A model generated the notes under the pieces. That model was not told the origin of the DNA, did not search any database, and worked only from the letters and a program-made list of their open reading frames with translations. The position numbers were made by a program, and so were the translations under genes. From Scenedesmus sp. ARA3 (lineage: Eukaryota > Chlorophyta > Chlorophyceae > Sphaeropleales > Scenedesmaceae), in the NCBI GenBank assembly GCA_004335835.1, contig RWJK01001400.1, positions 3,367 to 40,275 of the forward strand: 36,909 nucleotides of DNA. Reading direction: 5' to 3'. Below, piece by piece: positions 17,896-28,103 of this stretch. Position 1 is the stretch's first letter. Each line of letters starts with the position of its first letter.

Positions 17896-20272
17896 CCAAT
17901 ATTTGTAATTCGTAAGCCCGGGTCAGGTATCTGCAGTGCAGAGACAACGGGGCAGCTGCAACAGCAGAGGCAGCAGCCTTAGCAGCAGCAGGCTCAGCAG
18001 CAGCAGGCTCAGCAGCAGCAGCAGCGGCGGCAGCAGGGTTGGAATTTGACAGAAGTCTCAAGTAAAACGAGCGAAACAGAAAGACAGCATCAACGAAGCA
18101 GCGCATGTGTCGATGAGAGCCCTGGGTCAAGCTTCTTGAACAAGACAGTCTGGAGTATTAACAGGCAGTGGCAGCAGCAACAGCCGCAAGCAACAGGCAG
18201 TAGCAGCAGCGACAGCAGCGTGAGCCCATGATCGAGCATCTAGACAGGGGCTGGGCTGCACCCCAAAAAGCACAAAGAGCAGCAAGCAGCGAGAGCAGCC
18301 AGACAGCAGCACTTGTGCGCGCTGGGCCTCATCACCTCCTCCAAACAGTCGATGGGCCGCACGGGGTTGCGGCATGTTTGACAGTAGCAAAATGTGTTCT
18401 AAACAGGCTGGAAGCAGCGCAGTGGCTGCGGCAGCAGCAGCAGCAGCAACAGCAGTAGCACCCCACCTTAGTCTCCCCTGGCTCTGCATATGTGGCTGCT
18501 GCGCCCCCTCCTGGCCCAGTCACTGCATGGAAGTCAATGTTGTGGCCCAGCCCAGTGGCATCCCTACAGGACAGCAGCAGCAGCAGCAGGTGCATCAGCA
18601 GCCGTGTTGGCCATATTTGGAAATGTGTTGGAATGTGGCAAGGATAAGTTGATTATCCATGATGGCATGGCGGACACCCGGCATTATGTGTTTATCCTGC
18701 ACCACGTGCTAGACAGCCTCTGAAGTCCAGATCAGCAACAGCTGTAAGCTACAAGCCACCGGCTCCTTGTGCCGTATGTATCTATCAGCTTCACTGACCA
18801 ACCCCTACAACACACATACACCTCGTGTTAATTCACCTGTTGGTGTGGCGCACCTCCAGGGTGTCCCCCAGCCTGCGGCGCTGCCAAACAATTGCTAAAG
18901 CCCACAGCAGCACAACACAGCTGCCAGGTACCAGCTACCAGCTCCTCATGGCGTATATACATCTCAGCTGCACTGTCCAGCTCAGAATAACTGGGTCAAT
19001 AATCTCTGCAACACCAAACACACACTCGTGTTCATTCACCTGTTGGTGTGGCGCACCCCCAGGCTGTCCCCTAGCCTGCAGCGCTGCCAGACATTTTGTA
19101 AAGCCCACAGCAGCACAACACAGCTGCCAGGTACCAGCTACCGGCTCCTGATGCCGTAAATACAATTCAGCTGCACTGCCCAGCTCAGAACAACCGGAAA
19201 ATAATCTCTATAACACACAAGCACTAACTCGTGTTCACTCACCTGTTGGTGTGGCGCACCTCCAGGGTGTCCCCCAGCCTGCGGCGCACCACAGGGCCCG
19301 GCACAGTGCCGTCAAAGGTCCACCAAGTGTACCTGCAAAGAAGCAGTTGCAGCAGAAGGAGCAGTGGAAGAGGTATTACAGTACAATACGACACAAGCAC
19401 CTTGAGTACTACCCTTGAGGGTCCTACAGGCTCATAGTATGAACATGAGCTCACTTGAGCAGCGGACTCACAGGCATTGTGGTGAGGTGGGGTGCCGCTG
19501 CGCACCGCAGTAAGACGTCTGTGGACATAACATGAATCATGTTACATGAAAGATTTGGTGTGCATTGTGTTATACGGTGCTCACTCTCCTTTTCTGGTCT
19601 CAGACCATGTTTTCAACCTGTTGTGGCCCTGATGGTGCCAAGACCCACATGTAAGTATCCTGTCTCTTTTGTGGCGATGGTGGCTTGAAGCTCCAGCACT
19701 CCTTGACAATCCATCAGTGAGACAACATGTTCATAAAAATTGGACCCTTTGTGCAGCGGGGTCATAGGCACGGCAGCAGTATCGTACCGGTGGCCTCAAG
19801 CTCCAGCACTTCTAGACAATCAATAAATCAGTCAGTGACAAGCATATGCATGCTGCTCACTTGTGCAGCGGGCTGACAGGCATGGTGGCAGTGCTGGTCT
19901 CAATCTGCAGCACTGCTTGCACGGGGTGGTCTCGTGCAGCGGCCCGTGGCACAGCAGGGGCCCTGGCCTTAAGGGCGGGCACAACTGGCAGCCCTGTGAA
20001 GCGAAGTGTAGAGTGGCGGCGGGTAACAGAGTGGCAGGAGCGGCAAGAACACGAGGCAGACGTGCATCCATTGCCGCAGTGCTAGGGTTGCTGGACCACA
20101 GGCCCCGTAACACTGTTTAAAATCGTTGTTTAGTAAACAGCATGGGACACGCATGTACGGGTTGGTCGCGCGCGCAGGGCGGTGGCACAGCAGGGCCTGG
20201 GACTCAGGCGTCTAGGCTGGGTTCACCTGCTGGGTTGTAGCGCAGTGCAGCAGCAGGAGGGCTGGCAGCCAT
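15305..20272 (-). CDS. NIRK: Copper-containing nitrite reductase (NirK), 10 exons
   Basis: Reduces nitrite to nitric oxide using type 1 and type 2 copper. Exons (minus): 20227-20272, 19861-19993, 19243-19332, 18467-18563, 17662-17844, 17059-17178, 16577-16660, 16339-16405, 15757-15860, then 15305-15358, in frame to 325 aa. Two cupredoxin domains are present. All key residues are seen: HNIDFH gives type 1 His97, catalytic Asp100 and type 2 His102; YHCA gives His137 and Cys138; HVANGM gives His146 and Met151; TFHIIG gives catalytic His243; LDHAIF gives His294. The 8-residue Cys-to-His spacing and the GLILVEP motif match the AniA-like class II NirK. The start is uncertain: the ATG at 20272 gives a protein without a targeting peptide, and the frame stays open upstream, so a 5' exon may be missing. 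The last exon has a second copy at 15381-15473; using it would give 338 aa. Intron 8 contains a VNTR. Confidence 0.92.
15381..15473 (-). repeat. Upstream copy of the NIRK terminal exon
   Basis: After a CAG acceptor this segment reads VRPKGTDMYSRLDLFD and then a different tail to a stop at 15381. The exon at 15305-15358 reads VRPKGTDSRLDLFDPVE-stop. By the rule seen elsewhere (the intact exon is the farthest downstream of acceptor-side copies), I take 15305-15358 as the original and this as the copy, but either could be spliced. Confidence 0.7.
15554..15592 (-). terminator. Two TGTAA signals inside NIRK intron 9
   Basis: TGTAA occurs on the minus strand at about 15588-15592 and 15554-15558. 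Reading through the donor of exon 9 gives a stop at 15661, so these signals could end a shorter transcript that keeps every copper ligand. Confidence 0.4.
16057..16323. repeat. 21-bp VNTR with 42-bp higher-order unit in NIRK intron 8
   Basis: The core tggtgtgctgg starts 13 times at exact 21-bp steps from 16061 to 16313. Spacers alternate ccgcttgc and ctgcatgc, giving 42-bp dimers, except that the last two both carry ccgct. Because 21 is a multiple of three the array is open in several frames, which produces long spurious repeat proteins on both strands. It lies within the intron between exons 8 (ends at 16339) and 9 (starts at 15860). Confidence 0.95.
16406..16435. repeat. (CTG)n tract abutting the NIRK exon 8 acceptor
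   Basis: In NIRK sense the run reads CTG and ends directly in the CTGCAG acceptor at 16406-16408. There is no conventional CT-rich tract between the repeat and the splice site. Confidence 0.75.
17849..17893. repeat. (CTG)n tract at the NIRK exon 5 acceptor
   Basis: An almost pure CTG run in NIRK sense, immediately followed by CTTACAG and exon 5 at 17844. It stands in for the polypyrimidine tract. Confidence 0.8.
18837..19092 (-). repeat. Two truncated copies of the 3' edge of NIRK exon 3, 203-bp unit
   Basis: The end of exon 3 (RRLGDTLEVRHTNR, donor at 19243) recurs with donors at 19040 and 18837: spacing 203 and 203 bp. The intron between copies is also similar (TGCCAGGTACCAGCTAC block), so a full 203-bp unit of exon end plus intron has been tandemly duplicated twice. 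Donors read GTGAA in both copies and GTGAG at the true exon. Confidence 0.92.
19450..19820 (-). repeat. Decayed copies of the 3' edge of NIRK exon 2
   Basis: The end of exon 2 (donor at 19861; TATMPVSPLHK) has recognisable relatives at about 19452-19500 and 19750-19810, with a linked AGCTCCAGCACT block also at 19690. Divergence is high and the exact borders are unclear. Confidence 0.6.
20155..20215 (-). repeat. Partial copy of the 5' half of NIRK exon 2
   Basis: A GC-rich segment resembling the exon 2 stretch that encodes ARAPAVPRA lies in intron 1. It is truncated and carries indels. Confidence 0.6.
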
Positions 20273-20350
20273 CCGTGCCCAGGCAGGCCTGATGGCGGCA
20301 CTGCAGCAGACGCTGGCAACTTGGCAGCTGCAGCTGGCCTGCGCAGGCCG

Positions 20351-20399
<49 letters not shown>

Positions 20400-21559
20400 G
20401 CGGCGGCAGCGGCAATGGCGTTGGCAGCAGCAGCCGAATTGTCCTTGCACTAGTTGCAGCGCGCAGTGACGCGAACCCTGCAGGTTGTCTGGTGCTGTCC
20501 AATTGATGGCGAAGTGGCTTCAAGATGCATGGTGAGTGTGAAAAACAACTTCACGGAGCATGGAACAACCAACTTCATTGTGCACTGCTGGATATCCCAA
20601 TCAACATGCGCTGTGTTGGAGGTGCTGGGCTGCAGCCAGCAGTGACTGAGCTGCACACGTCTTGAATAGTACTCGACTGGTTTGCACAAAAGCTATCGGA
20701 AGAAAACAGTAACAGCAAGTGCAAGCGATCGCACGCATACGCCTTTTCAAATAAATGTGACGGCTTTCTGCTCACCGCATGGAGAATGCTTTTGCAGCCA
20801 ATCCCCTGGCTGCATCAGCAAGCTTCGCCTCTGCTGCATGACCTGTATCACCACCACCACCACCGCCACCAGCAGCAGCAGCAGCAGCAGCACCAGCAGC
20901 AGCGCCAGTGTTTCAGCCTGGCTTCCCTTTGTTGTTGTCATGTGACCCACGCTGCCTGCTAGCACGTCACACGCCTTGCCTGCAACATCACCAGCAGCAG
21001 TGCTGGCTGCTGCCGTCATTGCATCCAACGGCGGCAGACCTTATAATACTTCCGGGGTTCGGTGTAAAATTTATTGGCATGTTGCTCCTTCAGGCATTGC
21101 ACTGCTGCTGCTTGCGTTGAAGCATGCCATCCCACCCATGCACCTTGAGCAGCTCGAAGGTGCCGCCAATGCAGCCTGCCACTGTTGCTGCTGGCCCCTC
21201 CTGCACAAACACAACAAGTGCGGGTAACAGCACATTTGTAAACAGGCGCCGGGGCCAGCACATATGTAACAGGCGCGGGTAACAGCACACATGTGCTGGT
21301 TGCATGCACGCAACCAACTGTCTGCAGTGACCACTGGCATCACCCACTGTCATGAGAACACCTCCAGCTAACTGATCAAATTAGGTGATGCTGCTGTCAG
21401 CAGCAGGTACACGCCACACGCAACCGTTGTGACTGCTGATGTTGGCAGGGCAGTGCGGGACACAGATCTGTGTCCGACGCAAGCATCCATTTCTGTTCGT
21501 GATGCACCGTACGCAGTTCCAGGCAATGCTACAAGTCTAACGTCTGTCACTGAACTCAC
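20273..21559. other. NIRK upstream region, no gene assigned
   Basis: Contains a (CAG/CTG)n run at 20352-20402 and another at 20868-20890. Minus-strand segments near 21134-21202 (reading EGPAATVAGCIGGTFELLK between a CAG acceptor and a GTGCA donor) and 20870-21010 look partly protein-like, but intron phases do not connect them cleanly to each other or to NIRK. The NIRK 5' end or a separate small gene may lie here. Confidence 0.35.
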
Positions 21560-21659
21560 CAATTGGCACAAAAACCCCAGCATCCACCACAGTGCTGGCA
21601 GCTGCAGCTGCGAGCAGCCCTACCAGCAGTACTGCAGCTCCTGAGGGCAGCTGGCTCAT
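21560..21659 (-). CDS. Possible first exon with a signal-like N-terminus
   Basis: ATG at 21659 opens MSQLPSGAAVLLVGLLAAAA and ends at a GTGAG donor (21559). The hydrophobic stretch resembles a secretory or thylakoid-type signal. Upstream in-frame codons (VRRGASVKTNA) are basic and hydroxylated, which would fit a plastid transit sequence if the start is farther upstream. No downstream exon joins convincingly. It could belong to NIRK or to an unrecognised gene. Confidence 0.3.
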
Positions 21660-23289
21660 GGCGTTCGTCTTGACACTAGCTCCACGGCGCACTTTGTGTT
21701 GAATCCACGTGTTCTGCTGTTGCAGCAGCAAGCCAGCGTTGCGGCACATGTGCAGCCGGAGTCAGCATGCAATAAATTCGTACGCAAGTGCAGCAGGTGA
21801 CATGCCAAATGGGTGGAGCTTCATGTTCCCGTGACAACTTGATCTTGAGCGTTTGGTTTGTTTGAAATGCCAGGAGCGACATCAAGAGGGCTGCTGCCTG
21901 ATAACCAGGCCCTTCCGAAAGCTATCGGTTTATATTCGATGCACGGCATGTCAGCGCGACTGTAGCTGTGTCACATTTCACTATGGTTTTGAAAAGGGAC
22001 GCTTTCGACTCACGTAAGGCTGGTCGAGTTGCGTTGAGGGCCTTTTCCTCGGTAGCAGGTGACCGAGCCAGCGATCAGCGACATACGGAGATGAACAATG
22101 TTCAATTATACCAATGCAAGGAGCCAGTGGCAGTGACGTAGCCTATACAAACGTTGTGCGTGTTCAGCTTATACCCGTTTTGGGCCGATGCTGCTGGCGT
22201 GGCAGAGCCATGTGCGAAGTCCCTGTGGGAGCCTTGAACTTGGGTAACAGCTATTTCAGTGTATTCTTTGTGATCAAAATTACCATTATCTGGCGGGGAA
22301 TACGATATTGACCAACTGAAACACCGCCGGAGCAGCACGAACCGTACCTCACCAGCCGCTGGTGACTGCTGAGCAGTAGTGACACTGTAATCGGTTGCAG
22401 TTTGCCCACTAAGGGCACGGCCAAACGAGACCACTGAAAAACTGGAAGCTCCAGAGTGTCCCACTGAAGTGGCAAATTAAGATAACCTCATTGCGCTCGG
22501 AGCGCTGAGCACTGCAGCCCGGCTGCCTTAGGCTGAGGCTGCTGGTAGCTGCCACATATGATCTCAAGCAAGAACAAGGTAGTCAGCAAACAACCTAGCA
22601 GCCAGCCTGCAAACTCCAGCTCCACCCCAAATATCGCCAGGAACAAAACAGCAGCCTTTTCACAAAACGCAGCACCATGTCAGAAGACAGTCAGTCATGG
22701 TCAGTAGTACCAGTAGTGCACTGCGCAGCTTTTCAGCGTAAGGCGGCAGACGTCTCAGCTCTGCAAACACAGCTTCTCCCATAGCAAAACGTGAGCTTAA
22801 TCCATTTGCTTTGCATGCTGAAAAACTCTGCAAACTCCATGTTTATAGCAGAGGTGGCAGAACACTTCCAGATTAGGAGAAGGCAAAGTCTCAGTGGCAG
22901 AGCCACATGCAGGACACGCAGCGGTGGGACCAACTGCCGCCATGTGTGCTACCTAGTGCGTGCCTGCACACACAAACAAAACAGAGGAACTCACATCAGG
23001 AGCTCAACACCACACGAACTTCGCCGAAGGACAGCCTGCACACAGAACTGGTGCAGCCACATATGCATCCCCACGGCAGGCCTGCTCACAGCACAAAGAC
23101 GCTATGTTGCCATGATGCTGGACAGACGTGCTTGCGTGGACAGCCCAGTCAGAGCGCCGGGGGACCTTGGGCGGGGGGTCTCCTGGCCAAGCAATGCTTG
23201 AAGGTGCGCAGCTTTGCTTTTCTCATGCTAGACTGTCCATGGCCGGCTCACCGCACACCATACGAGCAAATAGTCATGTGCCACACGCC
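21660..23289. other. Long stretch without a supported gene
   Basis: Lower in GC than most of the window around 21.8-22.5 kb. A 52-codon frame on the plus strand begins with ATG at 21983, and a minus-strand frame near 22350-22464 ends at a GTACGG donor-like site, but neither shows a recognisable family. It probably includes CIA2 3' sequence at the right and upstream sequence of a minus-strand gene at the left. Confidence 0.4.
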
Positions 23290-23395
23290 GCCTCATCATC
23301 CACTGGCGGGATCCCCTGCCCCGCAGCGCTTGACCATGTCCAGCAGTGCTGCACCTGACGCAACCGCGCGCGCCTTGCCATTCAACAAAAGCTGC
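23290..23395 (-). pseudogene. Truncated copy of the CIA2 terminal exon, downstream of the stop
   Basis: Reads LLNGKARAVASGAALLDMVK and ends GDPASG-stop, matching the C-terminus of CIA2 ([18 protein letters not shown]) about 430 bp beyond the real stop. It lacks the exon start and acceptor and has substitutions in conserved positions. It is the same kind of truncated exon-edge duplicate, but here the exon's 3' edge is the stop codon and 3' UTR rather than a donor. Confidence 0.85.
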
Positions 23396-23718
23396 TGCGC
23401 GCAGTGCGTGCCGCAGCAACCAGCGCTGCACCCGACACGGGCTGTGTCCTGCGCGTGGGTGCGGTGACTTCTTGGACCATAGCACCTGGATTCGCACACT
23501 GCTGACTGTGTTGATGGATGTGGGCGCCTGCTGCACCACTCAGCCGCCGGCACTGCAGCCAGCCAGGGCCAGCGCAGCCAGCCCGGTTGACGGCGGCAGA
23601 GCCATGATGTATGGCGCAGTGGAGCATTGCGCATGGCGTGCACGGCCAAGACACAGCAATGGCCCAATCCACGTAATATATCACCAACGAACATGCATAT
23701 GCCGCTGGCCGCATTCAA

Positions 23719-24214
23719 TCATCCGCTGGCGGGGGCCCCTGCCAGGCAGCGGTTGACCATATCAAGCAGCGCTGCATTCTCAAGTGCAGCAGCTACGCGC
23801 TCCTTGTCATTCAGCTGCTTGTTGACGGCAGCCTCGGTGCTGTGGGATCCAGGAGACAGCTGCAGGACAGGGTGTGGCAACAGCGAAGGTACATATAATC
23901 ATTTGTGCGCATAGCAATCCTGCCCCCTACCAGGCAGGCGAGGCTAGCAAGTGACACATATCACACAGACCTATTACCATGGCTGTCGGCATCCGGCAGC
24001 AGTTGCTGTCTGCACAGGGAAGGTTCTCAGCGCCAACATGCGCAACACCACCCTGCCTGGCATTTACAGGTGATGGCGAAAGGTAGCTGGGCTCACCAAG
24101 ATGTCCACTTTGAAGCGTGGCGGCAGGCTGCGCAGCAGCTTGGTGCGGATGCACAGCCCGATGAGTGTGGCCATGCTGCAGTGCTCGACAGTAGGCGTGA
24201 ACATCACCCTGCGC

Positions 24215-24276
<62 letters not shown>

Positions 24277-25049
24277 GCCGCGGTGGCGGGTGGATGATGG
24301 TTGAATGCTGGGATCTAAACAGAACTCTGGCAAGACTATGACAACGTGAGTGAGTGACTGCCAGCTGCCAGTGCCGCTCCAGCAGAAACAGCTGCAAGTG
24401 CAACGTGCTGCAGACGCTTGCACTTTAGCTCAACCTAGCACTTGGGTGCATACTTGCCGCAGCATGCAGTCTGCTGCCAGCGCTGCCGAGCACACCAGCA
24501 GCAGCAGCAATAGCAGCAGCAGAGCAATAGCAGGGGCATGCTGCATGCACAAGATGCCAGCAGCAGATGTCACAGCGCGGCAGCCACCCACTTGACATGG
24601 CTGCCCCTGTCATCCACACTGATGAGCTCCTCCTCCACTACGTTCAGCTGCTCCAGCGAGTATGGGTGCTCGGGATCTGTTATGTCACGTATGTGGTCAA
24701 AGATTTCAGAGGCATCAATCAGTTCTCGTCCGTCCTCTGCAACTGCAGCAGCCGCTTCCTGCAAGCAGCAGCAGCAGCAGCAGATGCAAGGATGGGAACT
24801 GCGGTGGGTGTACAAAGCCGTGTTTACCACAGGTAGATCTGGAGATGAGCTTAGAACTCATCTTGAGTTGCCTGCAACCGCGCCTGAGCCTGAGGAGTGC
24901 GTGCAGTGCGCAGTGCGGTACAGGACAGTGTGTGTCCTGCTGCAGGGGCACCAGCAGCCAGGCAGGCATGTACCCACCTTTTGTGTTCGAGCCTTCCTCT
25001 CATGAATGATAGGGTTGGGGTTGATGAGCGATTGGGCGTCTAGGGGCAT
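23719..25049 (-). CDS. CIA2: MIP18 family Fe-S cluster assembly protein (AE7/CIA2-like), 4 exons
   Basis: Component of the cytosolic iron-sulfur assembly targeting complex (with CIA1 and MMS19), which delivers Fe-S clusters to nuclear and cytosolic apoproteins. Exons (minus): 24978-25049, 24592-24758, 24097-24208, 23719-23859; total 492 nt, 163 aa, all phases matching. Length equals human FAM96B/CIAO2B (163 aa). Visible motifs: LINPNPII at the N-terminus; [20 protein letters not shown] in exon 2; the conserved reactive-Cys segment [16 protein letters not shown] in exon 3; SPGSHSTE and [17 protein letters not shown] in exon 4. The start ATG at 25049 is the only one giving the family N-terminus. 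(CTG)n runs precede the acceptors of exons 2 and 3. The gene is divergent from the P450. Confidence 0.96.
24212..24276. repeat. (CTG)n tract before the CIA2 exon 3 acceptor
   Basis: About 14 pure CTG units in CIA2 sense, one CTT interruption, then more CTG, ending in CTTGCGCAG at exon 3 (24208). A shorter CTG run (24764-24782) precedes the exon 2 acceptor in the same manner. Confidence 0.85.
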
Positions 25050-25372
25050 CGTGCTGGGCGTGCTGCAGCTGGTGACTTCAGGCAGTGAGAAGGGTTTTTG
25101 CAAGTACACGAACGTTCGGCAAAGCGTATTAAGGTAGCCAGCAAGAACAAAAGTGAAGTTTTCCGGCAATGCAAGCCGTTGAGGGCACCCCAGCTAGATC
25201 ACCAGGGCTTCCGATGCCTGGATGACACACGATCAAATGTCTTGAACCTGCTCTCGGTTCAGTGTTGCAGCAACCCGAATAATTGTTGTAATTGATTACG
25301 TTGGTTGTTACTGTATAGTACACCAGGAGCAGGAGGCGGAGCAACAGCAGCAGCAAGTGCATAGCCAGAGCC
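25050..25372. promoter_or_regulatory. Divergent intergenic region between CIA2 and the P450
   Basis: 323 bp separate the two start codons and must hold both 5' UTRs and promoters. It is AT-richer in the middle (around 25265-25320). No core element can be named confidently. Confidence 0.5.
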
Positions 25373-28061
25373 ATGCAGCTGGCATATGGCCGACAGGGCT
25401 GCTGCATGGGCAGCCATGCAGCGCCGAGGAGTCACAGAAGCACTGTTAGGGGCATTCTGAGGGTGCATGCAGTAGCTGGAGCAGCATCGGGCAGCACCAG
25501 TCCACCTCAGCCCAGCAGGCCCAAGGGCAAGCAGGTTAGCCAAGACCACACTCCTTTGCTGCGGCTTCTGTAATAGCTTGCAACATCGTATCAGTCTAGT
25601 TTTACACAATCATAGGCACTACAATCACTGCAGCACCTGCATGCTCCAGCATCTCATTGCCTGCCATTCAGCAGTGTCTATCCTGTCAGCCTGCCAGGCC
25701 TGCTGCAAGGACAGCCCAACCCACGCTTTACGCAATGGCATCCCTGCTGACACCGCCAATCCACTGCGTCACTGCGCGGCCGCACCCCACACCATGGTGA
25801 CACTACTAAATGTTCTTCACACCTCTGTCCACATCCAAACCACATCTGCTGCTGCCTGCCATATGTGTCCTGCAAGCCGCCGCGGCCCCCTGAGCTGCCA
25901 GGGCTCATGCACAGCGCCAGCATGACCGCCTACCTGGCCACACAGGGTGACCTGGAGCGGCTGCTGCTGCAGTGGCGGCAGCAGCACGGCCCCTTTTTTG
26001 AATTTCAAGTGCCGGGCAGCCCGCCAGTGATGGTGGTGGCAGACCCCGAGGCGATTCGAGAGGTGAGGCAGCGGGGGACAGCAGCAGCAGCGATGGCATC
26101 TATCGCCTTTTTGCTACTAAAGCCTTTTTGGTGTTGACAGGACAGAGGCGGTATGCTGGTGCACGTTGGGACATGCAGGCGGAGCTGCAGGGGTGTCGGA
26201 ACGCTGCTAATGAGCTTCAGGGCTTTGCGGGGCACATGGGGCAAGCGCACTTGACACACAGTTGACTGTGTATCACTGGGAATGTTCCCTCGCTTGGCTT
26301 AGCGTCAGCAGCAGCAGAGGACGACATGTGTCACCTAGTCTTGGCTCAGTATCAGCAGCAGCACGGGGTGTGTAATGGGAAGCAGATGTGCTACAGCACC
26401 TGCTGGCGTGCCGCACGCTGCTGAGCTGGTCCAAGCAGCTACTGCCAATCAGCAGTCTTGCGGCCATACTTCTCAAACTCGCCACATTTCATGTTGCCAT
26501 ACACTGTATTGCTTCCTCTGCAGGTGTACGAGGTGCTGCAGTACCACAAGTCTCCCCGCTACAAGGACCTGCTGCCCGTACTGGGCAGCCAATCCATGGT
26601 CATGACGCTCATGTTGCATTTCTTTTTTTGCCCCTTTCACAGGTGTATGAAGTGATGCGGTACCACAAGTCTCCCCGCTATAAGGACCTGCTGCCCGTGC
26701 TGGGCAGCCAATCCATGGTCATGATGCTCATGATGCTTTTATTTTTTGCCCCTTTCACAGGTGTATGAAGTGCTGCAGTACCACAAGTCTCCCCGCTTTA
26801 AGGACCTGCTGCCCTTGCTGGGCAGCCAATCCATGGTCATGATGCTCATGATGCCTTTCTCTTTTTGCCCCTTCCACAGGTGTATGAAGTGCTGCAGTAC
26901 CACAAGTCTCCCCGCTATAAGGATCTGCTGCCCGTGCTGGGCAGCCAATCCATGGTCATGTCTGAAGGCCACACATGGAAGGCGCAGCGCGATGCCTTCA
27001 ACCCAGGGTTCAGCAGCAGCTTCCTCAAAACCGCGCTGCCGGGGTTTATCAGCTGCACTGAGCACCTGGTGGAGAGGCTGGAGGCTGCGGCTGAGTCGCG
27101 GGAGGTGGTGCAGCTGCATCACTTGACAGTGCTGACCACGCTTGAGGTCATCTGCAAGGCAAGCGCCACAAGGCTGAGCACTTCACAATGGATTATTCTG
27201 CATGCTTTCCTATCACATGTTAGTTGCTGCCGAGTCGCTGGCTGTTGCTGGGATGGCTGGATCGGCGCTCCTCAAACATCACAGCACATCTATGCTTTTC
27301 ACAGCGTCATTTATGTGTTGCGTCTACGCATGTTGCCGTCAGACATGCGCTGTTGTGTCTCCTTGTGCATTGCTGCCCTGCTCGCAGGCGGGCTGTGGCA
27401 CATGGTATGTCCAGTCATGTTAGCGCGTACACATGCGCTGCTGTGTATGCTTGCTTGCTGACTGCTGCCCTGCCTTGCTGCAGGTTGGCTTTGGTGAGGA
27501 CATCGACTTCCTGTCAGCAGGCAGGAGCGGCCCGCTATGGACAGCATTCGAGGGCCTGGGCCGACACGTGGCGTGGTTCCTGGGTGAGGGCTGGCAGCAG
27601 CAGCGGCAGCAGCGGCAGCAGCGGCATCAAGCAATGGCCTCTAGTGCTGCAGCTGAGCCTCATCTAGGGGGGTGTCGCAGCGTGCATGCTGAGTGGCGCT
27701 GGTGCCGCATGCGCGGGTAGCGACGTCAGCCCCAGCCACACCTGGTAGCTGCATCTTCACACTCTCGTGTTGTACGTTTCCTGTGCCGCCTGTTGATTCT
27801 GTGAGTGCGCCACCTGATATGCTTTCTTGCTGGCGTGTTCGGTTGCTGCCAGACAATGTGCCCCTCAACTGGATGAAGGACCTACCCTGGAATGTGAGCA
27901 AGACGCAGCGCATGCAGCAGCAGCTGGACAGCCAGCTCATGGCCATCCTGGTCAAACGGCTGCAGGAGATGGGCATCAGCGTTGACCGGCAGGCGGCAGC
28001 AGCGCTGGCAGGCACTGACGTGGTTGGCGGCAGCGTTGCAAGCAGCGCTGGCACAGGCGCT

Positions 28062-28103
<42 letters not shown>

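Noticed and set aside
26524..27158. Four true tandem exons giving a repeated protein domain in the P450
   Set aside because: Copies 1 to 3 are truncated, lack donors and lead to premature stops; the P450 fold has this segment once.
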